Origin: Flavobacterium gelatinilyticum
Lineage (GTDB): Bacteria > Bacteroidota > Bacteroidia > Flavobacteriales > Flavobacteriaceae
Direction of reading: 5' to 3'
Length of the DNA stretch: 64,000 bases
NCBI RefSeq assembly: GCF_027111295.1
Contig: NZ_CP114287.1
Location: forward strand, 868,001-932,000
This document shows positions 14,734 to 24,279 of the stretch, in pieces. Within the stretch, counting starts at the first letter, position 1. Every line of letters begins with the position of its first letter. Both the position numbers and the translations under genes were made by a program. Under the pieces are notes generated by a model, which had not been told where the DNA came from, did not search any database, and saw nothing but the letters and a program-made list of their open reading frames with translations.

Positions 14734-16161
14734 TTAATTGTTTTTCGCTTTAAAAACCTTATAAAACACAAAAAGAATCCCCAGCCAAACCGGAATTAAC
14801 TCTACCGATATCTCCATATTCGTCATCCACATGATGGCTAAAATACCCAATAAAAAGGCAAAACAGATATAATTACTTACGGGATAAAATATCGATGCAA
14901 ACTTGGTTTTGGTGTTTTCTTTGTCTTTCGCTTGTCTGAATTTTAAATGCGTATACGAAATCATAACCCAGTTAATAACCAGGCAAGAAACGACCAAAGA
15001 CATTAAAATACTAAAAGCTTCTTTGGGAATTACTTTGTTTATTAAAATACAAATCGCAGCAAAACAGGAAGAAACTAAAATGGCATTAACGGGTACCGAA
15101 TGTTTGTTGAGCTTCTTTAAAAACTTTGGCGCACTCTCCTGATCTGCCAATCCAAATAACATACGCGAGTTACTGTAAACACTGCTGTTATAAACTGATA
15201 AAGCGGCAGTTAATACAATTAAATTAAGCACATTGGCGATAAGTTTTGTAAAAAAGATTTTCTGTCCGAACAACTCAAATTCCATTCCGTTTAAGTTTTG
15301 AAAAACCATTACAAACGGACTGCTGTCTGTTGTAATTTGTCTCCATGGCGACAAAGCAAATAGAATAACCAACGCGCCAACATAAAATATAAGGATTCTA
15401 TAAATAACCTGATTGGTTGCTTTCGGGATGTTTTTTTCGGGATTTTCAGCTTCGGCGGCGGTAATTCCAATGAGTTCTAATCCGCCAAAGGAGAACATAA
15501 TCAAAGCCATTGCAGACAATAAACCCTGGAAATCCCCAGTTGAAGTTTTCTCAAAAATACCTTTTGGGAAAAAACCTCCGTCGTTATATAAATTATGAAT
15601 CGAAGCGTGTTCTCCTCCTGTTCCGCTCAATAACAAATAAGTACCAAAAAGAATCATGGCAATAATGGCTGCGACTTTTATAATAGAAAACCAAAATTCG
15701 GTTTCTCCGTAGACTTTTACCGAGGCAAAATTCAAAGCATTAATAACCAGAAAGAAAAACAAACTGGATGCCCAAAGCGGAATTTCGGGCCACCAAAACT
15801 GCACGTAAACCCCAATGGCTGTAAGTTCTGCCATACTTACGAGGATATACAAAATCCAATAATTCCAACCGGATGCAAAACCGGCAAACGAACCGCAATA
15901 TTTATAAGCAAAATAGCTGAAACTTCCTGAAACGGGTTCTTCGACAACCATTTCGCCAAGCTGCCTCATGATAAAAAAAGCAATAATTCCGGCAATAGCA
16001 TAGCCTAAAATAACAGAGGGACCTGCCAGTACGGCCGCCGGACCAATGCCAAGGAAAAGACCTGTTCCTATAGAACCGCCTAAGGCTATTAACTGAATGT
16101 GTCGGTTAGTCAGCCCGCGTTTAAGCTGATTCTCTTGTGGAATATCCTGATTTTTTTTCAC
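14734..16161 (-). CDS. Amino acid permease, PheP/AroP-like (APC superfamily)
   Basis: 475 residues, about 12 membrane spans. The family signature is clear: RGLTNRHIQLIALGGSIGTG at residues ~15-34, the MRQLGEMVVEEPVSGSF block, and FSFGGLELIGITAAEAENPE. Overall it resembles the E. coli phenylalanine permease PheP closely in motif order and length. Expected role is proton-coupled uptake of a (probably aromatic) amino acid; exact substrate cannot be told from sequence. It starts at MKKNQDIPQ, with a 156-base gap to the upstream gene on the same strand. Confidence 0.9.
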   Translation of the reverse strand: MKKNQDIPQENQLKRGLTNRHIQLIALGGSIGTGLFLGIGPAAVLAGPSVILGYAIAGIIAFFIMRQLGEMVVEEPVSGSFSYFAYKYCGSFAGFASGWNYWILYILVSMAELTAIGVYVQFWWPEIPLWASSLFFFLVINALNFASVKVYGETEFWFSIIKVAAIIAMILFGTYLLLSGTGGEHASIHNLYNDGGFFPKGIFEKTSTGDFQGLLSAMALIMFSFGGLELIGITAAEAENPEKNIPKATNQVIYRILIFYVGALVILFALSPWRQITTDSSPFVMVFQNLNGMEFELFGQKIFFTKLIANVLNLIVLTAALSVYNSSVYSNSRMLFGLADQESAPKFLKKLNKHSVPVNAILVSSCFAAICILINKVIPKEAFSILMSLVVSCLVINWVMISYTHLKFRQAKDKENTKTKFASIFYPVSNYICFAFLLGILAIMWMTNMEISVELIPVWLGILFVFYKVFKAKNN

Positions 16162-16317
16162 AGATTAGGTTTTAAATGTTTTTGGAAATGTATAAAAAGC
16201 GAAGATAAGTTAAAAAAGCAATCGTACAAAAGATCATTTTGTTACATATTTTGGAATCAAACGCAAACATCTTCTTTTCGATCTTAAATTTAAAAGAGTA
16301 TTGGCAGGATTCTTTAA

Positions 16318-17016
16318 TCAGCAAATCAGGAGCAATCTATATTCTCCTTCATTTTCTACTGGTGCTCTATGGATACACGGTAATACTTTTTGTTGAGGAT
16401 GATCGACCGCCAGACGCCAAAGATGCATTTGTCCTAAATTAATGGGTTCTGCATCTTCATTAAGCTGATAATGCAAGTCAAAGTAATTCTCCTTCAGAAA
16501 ATCTTCGAATTCTTCCTCTGTTCCATCATGCAGCTCTTTTAGTTTTGCCCGGATTTCGGGAATCAGGATTTTCTGCTCTGCTTGCGAATTCGGGATAATA
16601 TCACTAGCCGCTCCGTGATAGGTGCATAAAAAAGTATCTGATGGAACAGGAGAACGATCAACATGCCACGAATATACATCGGCAGCTATGAAATCAAATT
16701 CATCATCGCGCTCATAACACTTTAGTAAATTAAGAGAAGGCGACGCGCCAAAATCTGTCAATAATTGTAGATCATTCAGGATTATTTCCCTTGCTGTATT
16801 TCCTTTTTCTGATAATTGGAGAGCGATTAAATCTTCGGCAGAAACTTCGGTTATATTTTCCTTCAAACGTAATTTGGTTACAATCTCATTAAAATCACCA
16901 TCCAGATTTCGATACCAGCACAACGCATTTATTCCGCCTTTGAAGTCGGTATTTACAAGTTCAGAAAAACCGGCTACTGTACCAATTTGACCACCGTCAG
17001 AAAATGTATTGCTCAT
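16318..17016 (-). CDS. DUF1826-like protein
   Basis: 232 residues, soluble. The region WHVDRSPVPSDTFLCTYHGA (~130-150) matches the pattern of the DUF1826 family (conserved HxD followed by a CTYxG segment), whose function is not established. The C-terminus PCIHRAPVENEGEYRLLLIC also carries conserved-looking His/Arg. The HxD resembles a metal-binding half site of 2-oxoglutarate oxygenases; that link is speculation. Family assignment is from memory of motifs. Confidence 0.65.
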   Translation of the reverse strand: MSNTFSDGGQIGTVAGFSELVNTDFKGGINALCWYRNLDGDFNEIVTKLRLKENITEVSAEDLIALQLSEKGNTAREIILNDLQLLTDFGASPSLNLLKCYERDDEFDFIAADVYSWHVDRSPVPSDTFLCTYHGAASDIIPNSQAEQKILIPEIRAKLKELHDGTEEEFEDFLKENYFDLHYQLNEDAEPINLGQMHLWRLAVDHPQQKVLPCIHRAPVENEGEYRLLLIC

Positions 17017-17245
17017 GATAACATTAAAAGTTCACTGCAAAAATAGGTAATAGTTATCAATTCTTTTTGATAAGTTCCGGTGTAGTTATCCGGATAATTG
17101 GTAGTGATTTAAAGCTTAAATTCCGTTTACTAAAGTTTTTCAGCTTACCGATCATAACTTTTTTAATAATGGTTATAATTTGCTATTGCTGCCATGAAAT
17201 CCATTCTTTACTTTTACAGAAATTAATACTAAATCAGTAAAGATT

Positions 17246-17298
<53 letters not shown>

Positions 17299-17301
17299 CA
17301 A

Positions 17302-17829
17302 ATGACTAATTACTTAATCGTACCTGGCCTGGGGAACTCAGGAGAGGATCACTGGCAGACTTATTTTGAAAAATCAGGAAGCAATTTCTACAGAATCGAA
17401 CAGCAGGAATGGGAAAAACCAGCCTGTAAAGACTGGATCGAAACGATCGACAAAAAAGTTTCTGAATTTGATCCTTCTACTGTAGTGCTGGTTGGACACA
17501 GTTTAGGATGTTCGACTATTGCGCACTGGGCCGCTGCATACAAAAAACAAATTAAGGGTGCTCTTCTTGTAGCTCCAAGTGATCTCGAAGCACCGCAGTA
17601 TACATTTCCTGCAACGGGTTTTGCTCCGATTCCTCTTGACAAAATCAACTTTCCGACTATAGTAGTCGCGAGTGCAGATGATGTTTGGGTTTCGCTGGAA
17701 AGAGCCGGATTTTTTGCAGATCACTGGGGAAGTAAATTTATAAACATTGGAAATGCCGGGCACATTAACGCCGCATCCGGACATACCAACTGGGATGAAG
17801 GTCTTGAAATATTAAAAACGATTGGCTAA
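17302..17829 (+). CDS. RBBP9/YdeN-type serine hydrolase
   Basis: 175 residues, the usual size of this compact alpha/beta-hydrolase family. Visible catalytic triad: Ser67 in GHSLG, Asp126 or Asp127 in ASADDVW, and His154 in NAGHINA. The N-terminal PGLGNSGEDHWQT is the family's oxyanion-region motif. Cytosolic, substrate unknown. The gene stands alone, with a CAA repeat directly before its start and a hairpin terminator behind it. Confidence 0.9.
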   Translation: MTNYLIVPGLGNSGEDHWQTYFEKSGSNFYRIEQQEWEKPACKDWIETIDKKVSEFDPSTVVLVGHSLGCSTIAHWAAAYKKQIKGALLVAPSDLEAPQYTFPATGFAPIPLDKINFPTIVVASADDVWVSLERAGFFADHWGSKFINIGNAGHINAASGHTNWDEGLEILKTIG

Positions 17830-17883
17830 ACAAAAGACTGAAAATCAATCAAAAAGAGCCTCTCAAATAATAGCAGCAGTACT

Positions 17884-17916
17884 AAAAAAACTCCATTTAC
17901 AGTGGAGTTTTTTTTA
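17884..17916 (+). terminator. Intrinsic terminator after the serine hydrolase
   Basis: Inverted repeat aaactcca / tggagttt around a tttacag loop, followed by a run of T. Confidence 0.85.
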
Positions 17917-18014
17917 TGAATATCTGATTCTTTTAGTTAATCATTTCTTAATCTGTTAAGAAAATTCAAGGGTATTAACATAAATTCGTCCTGTCCATTC
18001 GTATGAAATAAACT

Positions 18015-19211
18015 ATGATTTTATACGATGACATTCCAAAACAAAATCTTAAAAACAACCTTAATAGTAAAGAATTGATTTATACAACACTTTTAAATAT
18101 TGCGGTTTTTCAGGGAATAGTCTTAGGCTTAATTATTTTAAAGTCTGCCATATTCAACAGTAAGTCCAACAAATATCTGGCATTCTTACTTTTTACACTT
18201 TCTATTATTTTACTGAATCATGTTTTTGAGGTTGAAGATGCCTTTACCCCCTATCCTTTTCTGCGCTTTATTGATCATATCGAATGGGTATTTCTACTGC
18301 CTGCCTGTATGTTTATGTTTATAATAAACCGGATTGATGATACTGTAAAAAGCAGGCAAAAATCGTATTTGTGTTTTATTCCGTTTGCTTATTCCGCAAG
18401 TATTCATATTGCATTTGATCTTGATCGTGTTGCAGGAATTTATACCATTCCTGAGTCATACAGCGGTCTGATAAATATACTTGGCTTGATTCATCTTATT
18501 TTAGCCGTCACATTTATTCCTTTTCTGCTGTGTTACTCTTATTTCATGATCAAACATTTAAAAGATCCCGAAGAGAAAAAATGGATTGTAACATTGCTGA
18601 CTATTGTTACTTCTTCGATATTCTCTTTTCTTATTATCGCTCTGGCGGGGCTCTTTCTTCAGTACGATACTACTTTTACTATGAGTACTTTGGCTTTAGC
18701 GGCAACATTTATAATTCACTGGACATCTTACATAGGAATTTACAAATACAAACTGGCCAAGAACAAAGAGGCTGTCTATAATTTTCTAAACAACGATTTA
18801 ACCATTTCGGCTGCCAATCTGCAAATTGCAGAAGATTGCAGACAAGACGAATACAAAGAATCTATAACGGCAGATAATCTTTATTTCCAGAAACTGGAAG
18901 CGCTCTGCAAAAACGAGCACATTTATACAGACAGTACTTTAAGCCGGGAAAAAGCAGCCGAAAAATTAGGTATCAGTGCGGGTTATGTTTCACAAATCGT
19001 CAATACGATAACAGGAGACAACTTTGCCAATTACATAAATAACTATCGGGTTGAAGCAGTAAAGGAAATGATTTCAAATGCCGAATACGAAAACTACAAT
19101 CTTTTGGCAATGGGATTAGAATCCGGCTTTACTTCCAAAACAACTTTTTACAAAGCCTTTAAAAAAGTGACCGGCCAGACGCCAAACGAGTATAAAAATA
19201 CCTGCAAATAA
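18015..19211 (+). CDS. Membrane-anchored AraC-family regulator
   Basis: 398 residues. The first ~235 residues hold six to seven hydrophobic helices (e.g. LLNIAVFQGIVLGLIILKS, FLLFTLSIILLN). The last ~100 form an AraC-type double HTH (SREKAAEKLGISAGYVSQIV; SGFTSKTTFYKAFKKVTGQT PNEY). This membrane-sensor plus DNA-binding build is common in Flavobacteriia. Its target may be the downstream outer-membrane protein gene 88 bases away on the same strand, but this is context only. Confidence 0.85.
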   Translation: MILYDDIPKQNLKNNLNSKELIYTTLLNIAVFQGIVLGLIILKSAIFNSKSNKYLAFLLFTLSIILLNHVFEVEDAFTPYPFLRFIDHIEWVFLLPACMFMFIINRIDDTVKSRQKSYLCFIPFAYSASIHIAFDLDRVAGIYTIPESYSGLINILGLIHLILAVTFIPFLLCYSYFMIKHLKDPEEKKWIVTLLTIVTSSIFSFLIIALAGLFLQYDTTFTMSTLALAATFIIHWTSYIGIYKYKLAKNKEAVYNFLNNDLTISAANLQIAEDCRQDEYKESITADNLYFQKLEALCKNEHIYTDSTLSREKAAEKLGISAGYVSQIVNTITGDNFANYINNYRVEAVKEMISNAEYENYNLLAMGLESGFTSKTTFYKAFKKVTGQTPNEYKNTCK

Positions 19212-19299
19212 GTACCATTTTGTACAATTTTAAGCTTTTGAAACCTTCTCTAATTTTTCTTGTGTGATTTTTGCATCCAAATAATTCAAATCACATTTT

Positions 19300-19854
19300 A
19301 TGAAAAAAATTTTATTGCTAGCTGTTTTTACAGTTTTTGGGTTTGCGAATGTTAAAGCACAGGAAATTAAATTTGGTGTTAAAGGAGGTTTAAACTTTTC
19401 AACTATCACCGGAGATGATACCGAAGGTATCAATTATGTAACATCCTATAATATTGGTGTTGTATCTGAAATTCCATTATCAGAAAAATTCTCTTTCCAG
19501 CCTGAGGCATTATATTCTCGTCAGGGATATACTTTCGACGATGATATTGTTGCACTAAATTATGTAAACGTTCCTTTAATGGGAAAATACTATGTTACGA
19601 AAGGATTTAGTGTTGAAGCAGGACCGCAGATTGGTTTTTTAGTTTCTGCCAAAAATGATAAAACAGATGTAAAAGATTCCTTTAATACGTTTGATTTTGG
19701 TGTTAATTTCGGTCTTGGTTACAAATTTGAAAACGGACTTAATTTTAGTGCCAGATACAATCTGGGATTAACTGATATTAATAATATCGAGGATTATTCC
19801 GGAAAAAATAAAAACGGCATATTTCAGGTATCCGTTGGTTATTTCTTTTTCTAA
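19300..19854 (+). CDS. Small outer-membrane beta-barrel protein (PorT/OmpA-like barrel)
   Basis: 184 residues with a signal peptide (MKKILLLAVFTVFGFANVKAQ). Then alternating beta-strands: FGVKGGLNFSTI start, FSFQPEALYSRQGY, VPLMGKYYV, FSVEAGPQIGFL, FGVNFGLGYKF, LNFSARYNLGL, and an aromatic C-terminus (VGYFFF) as expected for barrel insertion. It belongs to the abundant eight-stranded outer-membrane family of Bacteroidota. No function is assigned beyond that. Confidence 0.85.
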   Translation: MKKILLLAVFTVFGFANVKAQEIKFGVKGGLNFSTITGDDTEGINYVTSYNIGVVSEIPLSEKFSFQPEALYSRQGYTFDDDIVALNYVNVPLMGKYYVTKGFSVEAGPQIGFLVSAKNDKTDVKDSFNTFDFGVNFGLGYKFENGLNFSARYNLGLTDINNIEDYSGKNKNGIFQVSVGYFFF

Positions 19855-19881
19855 AACATAATCACAAACCTTATTATAAAC

Positions 19882-19918
19882 TAAAAATCCTTATTCAAAA
19901 AGAGTAAGGATTTTTTAG
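19882..19918 (+). terminator. Intrinsic terminator after the barrel gene
   Basis: aaaatcctta / taaggatttt inverted repeat with a T-rich end. Confidence 0.8.
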
Positions 19919-20015
19919 ATCTATACTTCCCTATTTTTAGTATAAAACAAAAACAGCCTCGGCATTTTCTCCTTGTTTTCCTTTGTTTTTTTAGGATATT
20001 CAAAACATAAATCGG

Positions 20016-20023
20016 TATATTTG
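20016..20023 (+). promoter_or_regulatory. Candidate -7 promoter box for 20116-21171
   Basis: TATATTTG, matching the Bacteroidota -7 consensus TAnnTTTG, about 90 bases before the ATG. No convincing -33 TTG at the proper spacing. Confidence 0.4.
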
Positions 20024-20115
20024 CAGTATTATCGCAATTTAGTTGCGTTAGTGCTGCATTTCGATATAGTATTATTCCGTATTCGTGCAGTTTTAATCCA
20101 AACAAATTATACAGA

Positions 20116-21171
20116 ATGCTAAAAAAATTCCGTCCATACCTTTTCATGCTGCTATTTTCCTGCACCACAATCGCACAATCATCTTATTATTTTGAAAATA
20201 AAGAAATAAAACCGGGTACAAAAGAACATTTTCTTATTCCTGTTTCTACAGAAAATAATGCGACCTTAATTCCTATAACCGTATTTAACGGAATTAAAAA
20301 TGGAAAAACCTTAGGAATTACAGCCGGTGTTCACGGTTATGAGCTTTCCCCAATTATGGCTGCACAAAAATTAATCACTTCTATTGATCCTGCAAAACTA
20401 AGCGGGGTCGTTATCCTGGTTCAAATAGCAAACCTTGAAAGTTTTCTTGGAAGATCGCCTTATGTGAGTCCGGTTGATGGAAAAAATTTGGGAAGAACTT
20501 TTCCGGGAAGTAAAGACGGAACCAACACAGAAAAAATTGCAGACTATATAACTCAAAACATCATTGCAAAAGCAGATTATTTTCTTGATATGCATTCAGG
20601 TGATGCGCCCGAAGATCTTATACAGTACGGAGCCTATTACAGTAATGCTGCTATGCCCGAAATTTCTAAGACAGGCCGGGAAATGGCGATAGCTTTAGGA
20701 TTTGACCGCGTTGTTGTTTTTAATACCGACGGAAAAAAATATATGCACAAAAATGAACTGAGCCTTTATTGCACTGCCGAAGCCTTTAAACGAGGAATTC
20801 CTTCTATTGATATTGAATGCGGACGTTTAGGGATTATGGAAGAATCTGCAGTCAAAAAAAATGAACAGAGTGTTATTCGCCTTTTGGAACATTTGAATTT
20901 TTTATCTCTAAAATCACAAAAAAATAAAACAAAAGAACCTTTGATTATTTCTGACAGGATCTACACCGAATCTAAATTTGACGGCATATTTTATCCGGAG
21001 AAAAAAGCCGGAGAATATGTTAAAAAAGGAATGAAACTGGGCTGCGTTACCAATTATTTTGGAGAAGTTTTACAAACTGTGTATGCAGAAGATGATGGAC
21101 TTTTAATGCTGATTATTTCAACGCCTGCCATTAATAAAGGCGAATCTTTAACCGTGATTGGCAAAATTTAA
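20116..21171 (+). CDS. Secreted succinylglutamate desuccinylase/aspartoacylase-like metallohydrolase
   Basis: 351 residues with a signal peptide (MLKKFRPYLFMLLFSCTTIAQ). The zinc-binding set of the M14-like AspA/AstE family is visible: His73 and Glu76 in GVHGYE, His160 in DMHSGD, with a probable general-base Glu234 in DIECGR. The C-terminal ~80 residues form the barrel-like domain usual in this family (EYVKKGMKLGCVTNYFG). It would hydrolyse an N-acyl amino acid or similar amide in the periplasm; the substrate is unknown. Confidence 0.85.
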   Translation: MLKKFRPYLFMLLFSCTTIAQSSYYFENKEIKPGTKEHFLIPVSTENNATLIPITVFNGIKNGKTLGITAGVHGYELSPIMAAQKLITSIDPAKLSGVVILVQIANLESFLGRSPYVSPVDGKNLGRTFPGSKDGTNTEKIADYITQNIIAKADYFLDMHSGDAPEDLIQYGAYYSNAAMPEISKTGREMAIALGFDRVVVFNTDGKKYMHKNELSLYCTAEAFKRGIPSIDIECGRLGIMEESAVKKNEQSVIRLLEHLNFLSLKSQKNKTKEPLIISDRIYTESKFDGIFYPEKKAGEYVKKGMKLGCVTNYFGEVLQTVYAEDDGLLMLIISTPAINKGESLTVIGKI

Positions 21172-21197
21172 ATACCTACAATTAGTATACAAATCAA

Positions 21198-21233
21198 GCA
21201 AAAAGCCTAAGAATAATTTCTTAGGCTTTTTGC
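21198..21233 (+). terminator. Strong intrinsic terminator
   Basis: gcaaaaagcctaagaa / ttcttaggctttttgc, a 16-base nearly perfect stem ending in T-rich sequence. Confidence 0.85.
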
Positions 21234-21362
21234 ATCCCGGTACACTTTATAAGATGATTTTTTATTTCTAATCCCAACCTTTTTTATATAATTGTACTCT
21301 GTATATAAAAAGCTCATTGTAATTTCTTTAATCATTTTCTGAATCCAAACTTTATCCAAAAC

Positions 21363-22850
21363 ATGAAAAACCACTCGCTGTTTCTCTGCTTTTTTATTTT
21401 TTCTGCTCAAATGGGTTTTGGACAAAAAGTCTTTAAAATAACCGATGGCGAATTACAGTTCGTTCATCCAAAAGAAGGGGTTTACATCAAAAAAAATAAT
21501 GTTTTTTATCTGGTGCGGCTTGAGCATGCCGATAATTACAAAATGCTGTCTGAGGGATTAAAATATGAATTGTCTGCCCGAAATACCGATGAAATAGAAA
21601 AGAGGAAAAAAGATTCATCGACGGTTTCTGCTTCAGATATAATCAAATATGATTTTAAAAAACTGGATGTTTTAAAATTCACCACAAAAAATGACATCAC
21701 TTACAATGATAATTATCGATTGTATAAGTTTAACCCAAATTTCTTTGTAGTCAGTATATTAGAAGATTCTATTCAGCGTCCGAGAAACGAATATCTTTTT
21801 CATTATGTTGTTCTGGATTTCGGAAACAATAAGAAAATCATTTACCATCCAGAAGGCTTTATTGTTCCGACAAAGCAAAAAGTACAGTTTTTATTCCGAA
21901 AGGAAGAAATCAACGATTCTTTTAAAAGTTATGATATCGCTGCAAATCCGGAACTGAAAGCAAGTGACATTCATTTGGTAAATGGAGGCAGCTTAATTCT
22001 TAATCACGATTTTTACAAAATTGACACCTTACAGAATAAAAAAGTAAGGATTAAAAATATTTATAATCAAACTCTTATTGATAAAAAATTCGACTCTATT
22101 GCTTTTAATGCTTTTTTTATTGCCGGATATAAAAACAATAAAATTGAACTCTATAACTATACCTTCCGCAATTTGAAATTAGACAGCATAAAAAGTTTCA
22201 GTTTTCAATCGTTTTACCCCAGTATACAGGTTATTGACCACAATAATTTAAGGAACATAAATCTTGCCGGAACCAATTATACTTCTTCTGATCTAAATTA
22301 CTACATGAGTTTTAATCATTTTTTTCCAAATCAGGAATGCAGATTCAACATTACTAAAAAAGATGATTATTTTTATTTTGAAACCGATTGTATAAATTCA
22401 ATTATCAGAAATTATTCGGGTTACGAGAGCCGTTTTAAAATCAAAAACTCGAATGAATTTGAAACCATTCAGTTTTTAGATCAGCCTTCTTCTTTTATTT
22501 TATATTCTGAAATGATGGGATATACCCATAAAGATCCTTTTATTATTTATACGAAACTTAAAAACGGAAAATTCAATCTCAACTCACTTGAATATTTGCT
22601 TACAGAAAAACCGGCAAAGGAAATTGAAGATTTTAATACTGTTTTACCCAAAAATCTGGACTCTGTTTATGATGAATGGCAGCAGATATACCGCATAGAA
22701 AAAAATGGTTTGTTTACCTTCTATCCTATTATCAAAGATATTAAATATAAAAAACTGGAAGAATTTCAAGGGAACTATGCCCGCTTTGAATTACCAAACG
22801 GACAAAAAGGCTGGCTTTCTTTACAAGGAAAAGAATATTTGGACAACTAA
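21363..22850 (+). CDS. Secreted hypothetical protein, WG-repeat-like C-terminus
   Basis: 495 residues, signal peptide 1-20 (MKNHSLFLCFFIFSAQMGFG). The body is rich in Tyr, Phe, Asn and Lys with beta-strand spacing; the final segment GNYARFELPNGQKGWLSLQG looks like one WG-type repeat. No catalytic motif was recognised. It is a single gene between two hairpin terminators. Probably periplasmic or outer-membrane associated. Confidence 0.75.
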   Translation: MKNHSLFLCFFIFSAQMGFGQKVFKITDGELQFVHPKEGVYIKKNNVFYLVRLEHADNYKMLSEGLKYELSARNTDEIEKRKKDSSTVSASDIIKYDFKKLDVLKFTTKNDITYNDNYRLYKFNPNFFVVSILEDSIQRPRNEYLFHYVVLDFGNNKKIIYHPEGFIVPTKQKVQFLFRKEEINDSFKSYDIAANPELKASDIHLVNGGSLILNHDFYKIDTLQNKKVRIKNIYNQTLIDKKFDSIAFNAFFIAGYKNNKIELYNYTFRNLKLDSIKSFSFQSFYPSIQVIDHNNLRNINLAGTNYTSSDLNYYMSFNHFFPNQECRFNITKKDDYFYFETDCINSIIRNYSGYESRFKIKNSNEFETIQFLDQPSSFILYSEMMGYTHKDPFIIYTKLKNGKFNLNSLEYLLTEKPAKEIEDFNTVLPKNLDSVYDEWQQIYRIEKNGLFTFYPIIKDIKYKKLEEFQGNYARFELPNGQKGWLSLQGKEYLDN

Positions 22851-22857
22851 TTTAAAC

Positions 22858-22887
22858 AAAGAGCTGTCAATAATTTGACAGCTCTTT
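22858..22887. terminator. Bidirectional terminator between convergent genes
   Basis: aaagagctgtca / tgacagctcttt with T-rich flanks on both strands; serves 21363-22850 (+) and the surface operon ending at 22910 (-). Confidence 0.85.
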
Positions 22888-22909
22888 TCTATGTACGAAC
22901 TTTATTCGT

Positions 22910-23305
22910 TTATTCTACCAGTTCAAAATCTCCCTGGTCAATATAAGTAAGGACAGCTTTATGATTGCTTCCTACTATTTGTGCGGCATTTACACCATTG
23001 CTCAAAGTAACCGGATTAACCTGCGAAAGAGCAGTTGTAAAAGTCATTGAATATACAACTCCGTTTACCGTGTAATCTACTCTAAAAGGTCTGTTAACAT
23101 CTGCATGACTGGTTTCGATCTTAATTCCGTATTTTACATTGGGGCTGATACATTCATTTTCGGCTATTTTTGAACCGTCAGCATGTACAAAAGAAATACT
23201 CTGCGCACTAATCGCTATTTCCTCCGGCTCCCGTTCTTTATCATCTGAACAACTAAAAAACACAAACGCTGCTGCTGCTAAAATATAATATTGTTTAATT
23301 TTCAT
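22910..23305 (-). CDS. Small lipoprotein, last gene of the surface operon
   Basis: 131 residues. Lipoprotein signal with lipobox at FFSCSDD (Cys ~19), followed by an acidic stretch DDKEREPEE typical of surface export of lipoproteins in Bacteroidota. The remaining ~95 residues read as a beta-sandwich. Its ATG overlaps the stop of the preceding gene as TAATG, so it is translationally coupled. Likely an outer-membrane anchor or accessory to the two secreted proteins upstream; function unknown. Confidence 0.8.
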   Translation of the reverse strand: MKIKQYYILAAAAFVFFSCSDDKEREPEEIAISAQSISFVHADGSKIAENECISPNVKYGIKIETSHADVNRPFRVDYTVNGVVYSMTFTTALSQVNPVTLSNGVNAAQIVGSNHKAVLTYIDQGDFELVE

Positions 23306-24213
23306 TACTGTTGTTTTAGATTTATTACTATTTCTTTATCAATACCGCCAACACTTACAGTATATTTTCCGGCTTCCAGATTATTAAATATGGTCTGCCC
23401 ATTCAGAATGTTTTGAGTACTTATTACCGTACCGTCTTTTACTAAATCAGCTTGGGTATTATTTTCCTCATATAAAACTTTAATAACGCCGCCGGCATAA
23501 CATACGGCGTCTTTTTTATAAAACTGTGCACTGCCTAATTTTACCGTAATTGTCCATTGTTTTACTACTGACTGATCTTCTGAAAGTACCTGAACCTGCA
23601 CCGGATTTGTAAAATCGATAGTATTTGATCCTGAAATTTTATTGGCTGCTCCTATAAACAATTTTGCTCCCGGGCTTAATTCAAACAAAGCATTCAATGC
23701 TGAAAGATTGGTTTCTTTTCCGGCGTAAAGCGTTATTTGTGAACCTTGAATCGTTTTAGCAGTTTTTAAATCCTTAAAACTAAAGTCTGTTATTTCGGAT
23801 TCGCTTCTCAAAGCGGGGCTTGCAAAACTGTATGACTGGAACAAATCGCCATAATGCTTGTTGTTTTCAAATACCTTTGTCTTTTCTACGTTTTTAACCG
23901 TATTGTTTTCCGCATCATAGATTTTGAAATTAACGATTTCATTATCTGTATTAGAAAAAACAGTCAGATAAACAACATACTTTTTTTCATTTGATACATA
24001 AATCGGGCTGGCTGTGCCTCGGCATTCTCCGTTAACAAAAGCGGCCAGTTTATCGCTGGTGCTTGTTAAGTCTTTTCCATCTACATTCAGGAAACCTTCG
24101 AATGACATCGTGTACTGAAATTTATTTTCATTTACTGACCAGTCCGGCGATTGGCCAAAAACAGTACTGCTTACAATAAAAAGCAATAATGCTGTATAGA
24201 TATAATTTCTCAT
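23305..24213 (-). CDS. Secreted protein sharing a domain with the giant LamG protein
   Basis: 302 residues, signal peptide ending VFGQ. Residues ~24-140 (WSVNENKFQYTMSFEGFLNV ... DKLAAFVNGECRG ... LTVFSNTD) match residues ~2340-2450 of the 2839-residue neighbour (WNVDPTHFDYSMNIIGKIKV ... DKIAAFYNDEVRG ... LTVYSNTN). A central segment resembles DUF4988/BACON-type beta domains and the end (FNNLEAGKYTVSV) another beta-sandwich. No T9SS sorting domain. It may bind the same partner as the giant. Confidence 0.8.
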   Translation of the reverse strand: MRNYIYTALLLFIVSSTVFGQSPDWSVNENKFQYTMSFEGFLNVDGKDLTSTSDKLAAFVNGECRGTASPIYVSNEKKYVVYLTVFSNTDNEIVNFKIYDAENNTVKNVEKTKVFENNKHYGDLFQSYSFASPALRSESEITDFSFKDLKTAKTIQGSQITLYAGKETNLSALNALFELSPGAKLFIGAANKISGSNTIDFTNPVQVQVLSEDQSVVKQWTITVKLGSAQFYKKDAVCYAGGVIKVLYEENNTQADLVKDGTVISTQNILNGQTIFNNLEAGKYTVSVGGIDKEIVINLKQQ

Positions 24214-24230
24214 TTTTAATTGATTATAAA

Positions 24231-24264
24231 CTCCTAAAACAAACTTTAAAAGCTGTTTTAGGAG
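24231..24264 (-). promoter_or_regulatory. Intercistronic hairpin inside the surface operon
   Basis: Perfect 10-base inverted repeat ctcctaaaac / gttttaggag with a 14-base loop in the gap between the giant gene and the 302-aa gene, with TTTATAA following on the minus strand. Positioned between stop (24280) and next start (24213), it could be a partial terminator or a 3'-end stabiliser that lowers expression of the two distal genes. Confidence 0.6.
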
Positions 24265-24279
24265 CTCAATTATGGGTTA

